Positions 36,132 to 36,869 of a stretch of 36,869 nucleotides of DNA are shown piece after piece. This DNA comes from a virus. The notes under the pieces are model-generated. The model did no database searches. It was not told where the DNA came from and saw nothing but the letters and a program-made list of their open reading frames with translations. The position numbers and the translations under genes are program-made. How positions within the stretch are numbered: position 1 is the stretch's first letter; every line of letters starts with the position of its first letter. The DNA lies in the IMG/VR virus record IMGVR_UViG_3300027852_000108, positions 1 through 36,869 of that record, one strand, 5' to 3'.

Positions 36132-36479
36132 TCATCTCTCTTTTAATGTTCCGTCGTTAGTCAGTATGGATGTACCCAACCTGTGATGTAGCTCAGCATA
36201 AGCTTCGTTACGTGCTGCTTTAACCACTCTATCCTGCGCCTCCTCGGATAGAATATCGAAAGCGTCTACACGTGGGTTTGTCATATAAGACAACACAGGA
36301 AAGCATGCACCTCCAAAACGTCCAGAAGCTCCATGCAACTCGTTAACAGTCCATACTACAAACTGTTGGGATCTGCCGGTACCCATATGAACCAGAAGTA
36401 TGGATAGATGCTCCGCATCTGCACTAGGGTACTTTATCCTAGCCAGCTCTACCTGGGTGTCGTCTATCAGCATGCTCAT
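36132..36479 (-). CDS. Hypothetical protein, 115 aa
   Basis: A 115-residue protein (MSMLIDDTQVELARI...). ATG 36479 overlaps the previous TGA (ATGA), so a methionine three codons upstream is not used. Alternating strands (EHLSILLVHMGTGRS, QQFVVWTVNELHG) then helices. No family recognised. Confidence 0.72.
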   Translation of the reverse strand: MSMLIDDTQVELARIKYPSADAEHLSILLVHMGTGRSQQFVVWTVNELHGASGRFGGACFPVLSYMTNPRVDAFDILSEEAQDRVVKAARNEAYAELHHRLGTSILTNDGTLKER

Positions 36480-36637
36480 GATCTGCATTCCTGTATGCGT
36501 GTTATTTGCTCACGCGCTTCCCGGTTACCCTGCTGCTCCAGCATCTGTTGTTTGCTATGCCTGCCAGCTCTGCGCTTACGACATTCAAGGGACTCCATGA
36601 CAGGGAATTTGTGTCTTTTGTTATTGCGAGATTTCAT
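36476..36637 (-). CDS. Small basic protein, 53 aa
   Basis: A 53-residue basic protein (MKSRNNKRHKFPVME...), GGAG eight bases before ATG 36637, stop TGA 36476 overlapping the next ATG. Helical and highly charged (RKRRAGRHSKQQ, REAREQITRIQE). The ribosome site and ATGA junction support it. Might bind nucleic acid. No family recognised. Confidence 0.7.
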   Translation of the reverse strand: MKSRNNKRHKFPVMESLECRKRRAGRHSKQQMLEQQGNREAREQITRIQECRS

Positions 36638-36693
36638 CGGTCTTACTCCACTTGGTTGATGGAATGTTATTGTATGCCTGGGTTAACTATCAA

Positions 36694-36869
36694 CTACCAG
36701 GAAAAGAGATTCAAGATCTTAATATAGAACGGTTCGACACGCATACGCTCCAACAAACGATAGTTGGTGTAGGCCTCATAGGCACTAACTGCGTCTTTAA
36801 AGGTGTACTTCCAGGAAGCAAAGGTGGCATGGTCCGGAAACGAACGCGTGTACCACCTGCCGGACCATG
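36694..36869 (-). CDS. Hypothetical protein, 5' part cut by window edge
   Basis: The last 57 codons before TAG 36694 are visible, open to the right edge. They read like a real protein end (TFASWKYTFKDAVSAY, YTNYRLLERMRVEPF, YIKILNLFSW). The start and most of the gene lie outside the window. Confidence 0.65.
   Translation of the reverse strand, partial: WSGRWYTRSFPDHATFASWKYTFKDAVSAYEAYTNYRLLERMRVEPFYIKILNLFSW

Overview
The window is part of a tailed-phage (Caudoviricetes) genome. All convincing genes, about 62, lie on the minus strand, so transcription runs from high to low coordinates. Gene order and families indicate a siphovirus: portal, XkdF-like protease, scaffold, HK97-fold capsid, head-tail connectors, tail tube, a frameshifted G/GT tail chaperone and a long tape measure, with no sheath or baseplate wedge genes. 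Strong Shine-Dalgarno sites and sigma70-type promoters suggest a bacterial, probably Gram-negative, host; the host cannot be named from sequence alone. No integrase and no terminase large subunit are visible.

Layout: 1-9043 tail genes including a 1388-residue tape measure; 9036-12280 tail chaperones, tube, terminator and connectors; 12317-18063 head genes; 18073-18414 a reduced SNase-like gene opening the late operon behind promoter and terminator signals at 18465-18521. 18549-28400 is a dense early/middle operon (thymidylate synthase, HNH homing endonuclease, possible M15-like peptidase, one membrane protein and many unknown proteins with basic ends), headed by a perfect consensus promoter at 28495-28523. 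28401-31505 is a control and accessory zone: three long gaps, small membrane peptides, private promoters, repeats and a terminator. 31506-36869 is a further set of small genes with an XRE-type regulator at 32844-33224 and an unknown 478-residue protein.

Three genome-scale patterns stand out. (1) A 16-bp palindrome, consensus TTGMAATYRATTKCAA, occurs at 14 places in both late and early regions. It sits at promoter -35 boxes, at a transcription start, or directly before ribosome binding sites, and resembles a repressor operator/stoperator network; the XRE protein is the obvious candidate binder. (2) A short basic peptide motif of the type [KR]R[IV][KR][IV]xR occurs at the N-terminus of about a dozen otherwise unrelated proteins once start codons are corrected, and related basic motifs end several others. 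(3) Three accessory genes carry CCAACCAA in their 5' leaders, and the perfect complement TTGGTTGGTT lies just before an intrinsic terminator upstream of them, suggesting a 3'UTR-derived small RNA.

Several genes were re-derived by reading the sequence: the 1-1821 and 36694-36869 edge genes, small genes at 27413, 29056, 32302, 33533 and 36476, and corrected GTG/ATG starts based on ATGA/GTGA overlaps and Shine-Dalgarno spacing.
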